Source: Peptoniphilaceae bacterium (lineage in GTDB: Bacteria > Bacillota > Clostridia > Tissierellales > Peptoniphilaceae). Taken from it: 16,903 nt of DNA. Each line of letters starts with the position of its first letter. Within the stretch, counting starts at the first letter, position 1. The DNA is taken from the NCBI GenBank assembly GCA_030152565.1, contig JASLJE010000012.1:1-16903 (forward strand), in the 5' to 3' direction. The notes below the pieces were generated by a model, which was not told where the DNA came from, made no database searches, and was given only the letters and a program-made list of their open reading frames with translations. Both the position numbers and the translations under genes were made by a program. Shown piece by piece: positions 14,467 to 16,903 of this stretch.

Positions 14467-15993
14467 ATGCCTAAATATATTATAGGAATAGATGCCGGTA
14501 CTACAAATGTTAAAAGTGTATTGTTTGATTTGGACGGCAACGAAATATTTATTGAAAGCATAGTTAATGAACCATATTATTTACCAAATAATGAAATCGA
14601 AGAGGACATGGATGTAGTTTGGCAAAACGTACTAAACTCACTAGTTTTATTGATGAGAAGAAATAAGATCAATAAGGACGATGTGGTAGGTATAGGAGTA
14701 ACAGGCCAAGGAGAAGGAATCTGGTTAATTGATGAATACGGAAAACCTACTCAAAATGCCATTTTATGGAATGATGGTAGAGCCTACAAGGAAGTAGAAT
14801 ACCTTACTAATGAAAACAAAGAATTAGGGGCAAGAGCTACTGAAGTTACTGGTATGACACCATTCCCAGGAGCACAATTAGTACTTTTAATGTGGATGGC
14901 AAAACATAGACCAGAAGTTTTAGACCAATCTAAAAACATGTTCTTCTGTAAGGACTGGATAAGATTTAAATTAACTGGTGAAGTATATACAGATACAACA
15001 GATGCAGGAACATCCTTATTAGACTTAAAAACCAATGATCCAGCAGAAGAAATTTTTGGCAAATTAGGCTTGGAAGAATATTTAAGATTGATTCCAGAAG
15101 TTAAGAAACCTCATGAATTAGGTGGTCATCTAACAGAAAAAATGGCTAAGATCATAGGCTTAAATCCAGGAATACCAGTTGCTATGGGGGGTATAGACTT
15201 GGTTTGCTGTATGGTTGGTATGGGCGCAGTAGCTAGAAAAGATGTCGGTATTATTCTAGGAACTACTTGTGGAACCCAAGTTGTTTTACAACAAGAAGAG
15301 TGTACTTTTGGCGATAGTAGATACGAAAACCACGCTAGTGATGGTCTATACATATCAATGAATCCTACCATGAATGGTATGCCAAACATTGACTGGGCAG
15401 CATCAGAAATTGCCCTAAGTAAGGACTTTAATATGATCGACAATATGATCAGAGACATAGAACCAGGTTGTGGAGGTTTAATCTACCATCCATACATAGG
15501 GGCAGCTGGGGAAAGATCTCCTTTCACCAACACTAATGCCAAGGCAAGTTTCTTTGGTATTAATGCTGAAAGTGATAGGGCTCATATGGTAAAGGCTGTT
15601 TATGAAGGAATGATATTTTCTATCAAGGATTGTCTATTAAAGGCATTTGATGAAAGCGAAATCTACATATCAGGTGGAGGAGCTAAGAGTAGTATATTAC
15701 CTCAATTAATATCTGATGCAACAGGTATGAGAGTAAATATATCCAACGGAAAAGAATTAGGTGCTAAGGGTGCCGCTATCATGCTAGGTGTTGCCCTAGG
15801 ATATTATGACGACTACGAAGATGCTAGAAATAAGACTTGTAAGGTAGAACAATCCTTAGAGGCAGACTTAGATAAGAAGTTTGTCTATGATGAATACTTT
15901 AAGTTATTCAAGGAACTTAGATTGTCCTATGACAAGATGTGGAATATGAGAAAAGAGACTATGGATAAGGTTTCACAACATTATAATAAATAA
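14467..15993 (+). CDS. FGGY-family carbohydrate kinase, erythritol/L-xylulose kinase-like
   Basis: A 508-residue sugar or polyol kinase. The N-terminal ATP motif IGIDAGTTNVKSVLFD, the substrate-side GVTGQGEGIWLID, NAILWNDGRA, the catalytic-base region GGIDLVCCMVG, the phosphate loop LGTTCGTQVV, and the C-terminal ATP-binding YISGGGAKSS and LGAKGAAIMLGVALG are all visible. TGQGEG(I/L)WL with LWNDGRA is the pattern of the EryA/LyxK side of the family rather than GlpK or AraB, so a tetritol or a ketopentose is likelier than glycerol. It would act just before the GlpA-like dehydrogenase: phosphorylation, then oxidation to a ketose phosphate. An AAGGAGGAGG site lies 5 nt before the ATG. It is the second FGGY kinase in the locus, implying two substrates or two entry points. 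Confidence 0.88.
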   Translation: MPKYIIGIDAGTTNVKSVLFDLDGNEIFIESIVNEPYYLPNNEIEEDMDVVWQNVLNSLVLLMRRNKINKDDVVGIGVTGQGEGIWLIDEYGKPTQNAILWNDGRAYKEVEYLTNENKELGARATEVTGMTPFPGAQLVLLMWMAKHRPEVLDQSKNMFFCKDWIRFKLTGEVYTDTTDAGTSLLDLKTNDPAEEIFGKLGLEEYLRLIPEVKKPHELGGHLTEKMAKIIGLNPGIPVAMGGIDLVCCMVGMGAVARKDVGIILGTTCGTQVVLQQEECTFGDSRYENHASDGLYISMNPTMNGMPNIDWAASEIALSKDFNMIDNMIRDIEPGCGGLIYHPYIGAAGERSPFTNTNAKASFFGINAESDRAHMVKAVYEGMIFSIKDCLLKAFDESEIYISGGGAKSSILPQLISDATGMRVNISNGKELGAKGAAIMLGVALGYYDDYEDARNKTCKVEQSLEADLDKKFVYDEYFKLFKELRLSYDKMWNMRKETMDKVSQHYNK

Positions 15994-16043
15994 TAGTTTG
16001 TGCCTTTATTTCTTTAAAAACAGTAGAGAGTAGGAGAGTAAAA

Positions 16044-16778
16044 ATGTTAAAAGAAATAATAAAAAAAGAATATATAAACTTCACGGACTTGAAATTAGAC
16101 TGGAAGGAAGCTATAAAATTATCAGCTAGACCCTTGGTTAAAGACGGGGTTGTAAAAGAAGGCTACATTGATAATATGATTGAAAATGTAGAAAAACACG
16201 GCCCTTATATTGACTTGGGTAAAGGGATAGCCATAGCCCATGCAAAGAACTATGAAAACATAAATAAAACTGGGATTAGTATTCTAAAACTTAATGTACC
16301 AACTTATATTTTAGATGACAAAAACCATAAAATAGATATTTTAATAACTTTAGCGTCTGAAGACAATAATGCTCATTTAGACTATCTAGCAGCGCTTACA
16401 AGACTATTATCCGAAGAAAAAACATTTGTAGAATTCCAAGAAGCTACCACCATAGAACACATTTTTAATATTATTAATGATAAAAATGGATCTATTAGAT
16501 TTGGTACAGTTTGTGGAGAGAGTCTAGTTTCCAGTTTTATGATAAAAGAAAATATCAGCAATCTTCTAAATTACTGGGGCATTAGGGAAAAAGTTGAAAT
16601 CTATTGCTTTGATTTAGAAAACTATAAGGAAGCTGATGAAATAGATATGTGGTTTGTTAGTAACGACCTTAAAGATAAACTAGATGTTAATAATTACGTT
16701 ATAATTGATTCTATAATAGATAGAAAAGAATTAGAAGGTAAGTTAAAAGAAGTTTGTGATCAATTAGAACTACTATAA
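16044..16778 (+). CDS. PTS EIIA-EIIB fusion protein, ascorbate (Ula/Sga) type
   Basis: A 244-residue cytoplasmic phosphocarrier. Residues 1-145 match the EIIA domain of UlaC type: GPYIDLGKGIAIAHAKNY with the probable phosphorylation site His66 (GLAMPHGRP in UlaC), IDILITLASEDNNAHLDYL with the second conserved His111, and a final helix. Residues 150-244 match UlaB-type EIIB: IRFGTVCGESLVSSFMIKEN with the phospho-acceptor Cys157 in place of UlaB VCGNGQGSS, then a Rossmann-like alternation. The usual partner EIIC (UlaA, over 400 residues) is absent from the window. The protein may serve a distant EIIC, work with the unknown membrane protein, or act as regulatory phosphate relay; none of these is shown. 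It is the last gene before a terminator, 50 nt after the kinase with a TAGGAGAG site. Confidence 0.82.
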   Translation: MLKEIIKKEYINFTDLKLDWKEAIKLSARPLVKDGVVKEGYIDNMIENVEKHGPYIDLGKGIAIAHAKNYENINKTGISILKLNVPTYILDDKNHKIDILITLASEDNNAHLDYLAALTRLLSEEKTFVEFQEATTIEHIFNIINDKNGSIRFGTVCGESLVSSFMIKENISNLLNYWGIREKVEIYCFDLENYKEADEIDMWFVSNDLKDKLDVNNYVIIDSIIDRKELEGKLKEVCDQLELL

Positions 16779-16796
16779 TATATAATCGTCGCAGAA

Positions 16797-16828
16797 AAGA
16801 AGTCTCTTAGAGGCTTCTTTTTCTTTTA
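16797..16828 (+). terminator. Terminator of the RLP operon
   Basis: GAAGTCTC / GAGGCTTC stem (one G-T pair) around the loop TTA, flanked by an A-run and followed by TTTTTC; 20-odd nt after the EIIA-EIIB stop. Confidence 0.8.
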
Positions 16829-16854
16829 AACTTTTAAGAAAAGTCCAACTGGGC

Positions 16855-16860
16855 TATAAT
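16855..16860 (+). promoter_or_regulatory. Possible -10 box for the gene at the right edge
   Basis: A perfect TATAAT just after the operon terminator and 18 nt before the next start codon. No convincing -35 box is seen at the normal spacing. Confidence 0.4.
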
Positions 16861-16878
16861 TTTCTAAAGGAGATGATT

Positions 16879-16903
16879 ATGAAAAGAAATTATGGTAAAA
16901 AAA
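16879..16903 (+). CDS. Start of an unidentified gene, cut by the window edge
   Basis: ATG preceded by AAAGGAG 6 nt upstream and a TATAAT further back. Eight codons are visible (MKRNYGKK), too few to identify. Because a terminator and probable new promoter precede it, it is likely a separate transcription unit. Confidence 0.5.

Overview
This window is low-GC DNA from a fermentative Gram-positive anaerobe. The A/T-rich codons, strong AGGAGG ribosome-binding sites, pyrophosphate-type phosphofructokinase, DeoR regulator, catabolite-responsive (cre) site and PTS proteins all point to Bacillota. A Tissierellia/Peptoniphilaceae- or Clostridia-like host is my guess. Almost everything encoded is sugar-phosphate, polyol and triose/tetrose metabolism. 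I see no tRNA, rRNA, CRISPR, IS element or phage gene.

Layout. (1) Positions 1-3982, plus strand, tightly packed: C-terminal part of transketolase, PPi-type phosphofructokinase, class II fructose-bisphosphate aldolase, an RpiB-family isomerase and a triosephosphate-isomerase-family protein, ending at a strong terminator (4028-4073). (2) A lone lipoprotein on the minus strand (4178-4618). (3) A promoter with a perfect cre match drives an unknown polytopic membrane protein, DhaK and DhaL; a terminator hairpin then precedes a GlpK-family kinase. (4) A DeoR-family repressor on the minus strand (9070-9840), divergent from (5) an operon-like run: a RuBisCO-like protein (RLP), a GlpA-like FAD/Fe-S oxidoreductase, a second FAD/NAD oxidoreductase, a DUF1667 protein, a second FGGY kinase and a fused PTS EIIA-EIIB protein, ending at a terminator. 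The first codons of another gene lie at the right edge.

How the genes may work together. Read quickly, this is a glycerol/dihydroxyacetone locus. Several proteins deviate from the textbook enzymes in a consistent direction. The RpiB and TIM homologues carry the substitutions I associate with the EryI and EryH isomerases, which turn L-erythrulose-1-phosphate into D-erythrulose-4-phosphate and then D-erythrose-4-phosphate (E4P). The GlpK homologue has lost two glycerol-contacting residues. The second FGGY kinase resembles erythritol/L-xylulose kinases. The RLP keeps the metal/carbamate site of RuBisCO but has lost phosphate-binding and loop-6 residues. In characterised D-apionate catabolism an RLP (OiaX) decarboxylates a phosphorylated oxo-acid to L-erythrulose-1-phosphate, which the EryH/EryI isomerases then use. 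E4P would be consumed by transketolase, or by aldolase plus PPi-phosphofructokinase through sedoheptulose-1,7-bisphosphate.

My leading hypothesis is therefore a four-carbon polyol/ketose or branched sugar-acid pathway feeding E4P into central metabolism, built from glycerol-type parts around an RLP, with an uncharacterised membrane protein as candidate importer. The substrate is not determined by the sequence. Ordinary glycerol/dihydroxyacetone use remains the main alternative for the dhaKL, GlpK and GlpA-like genes.
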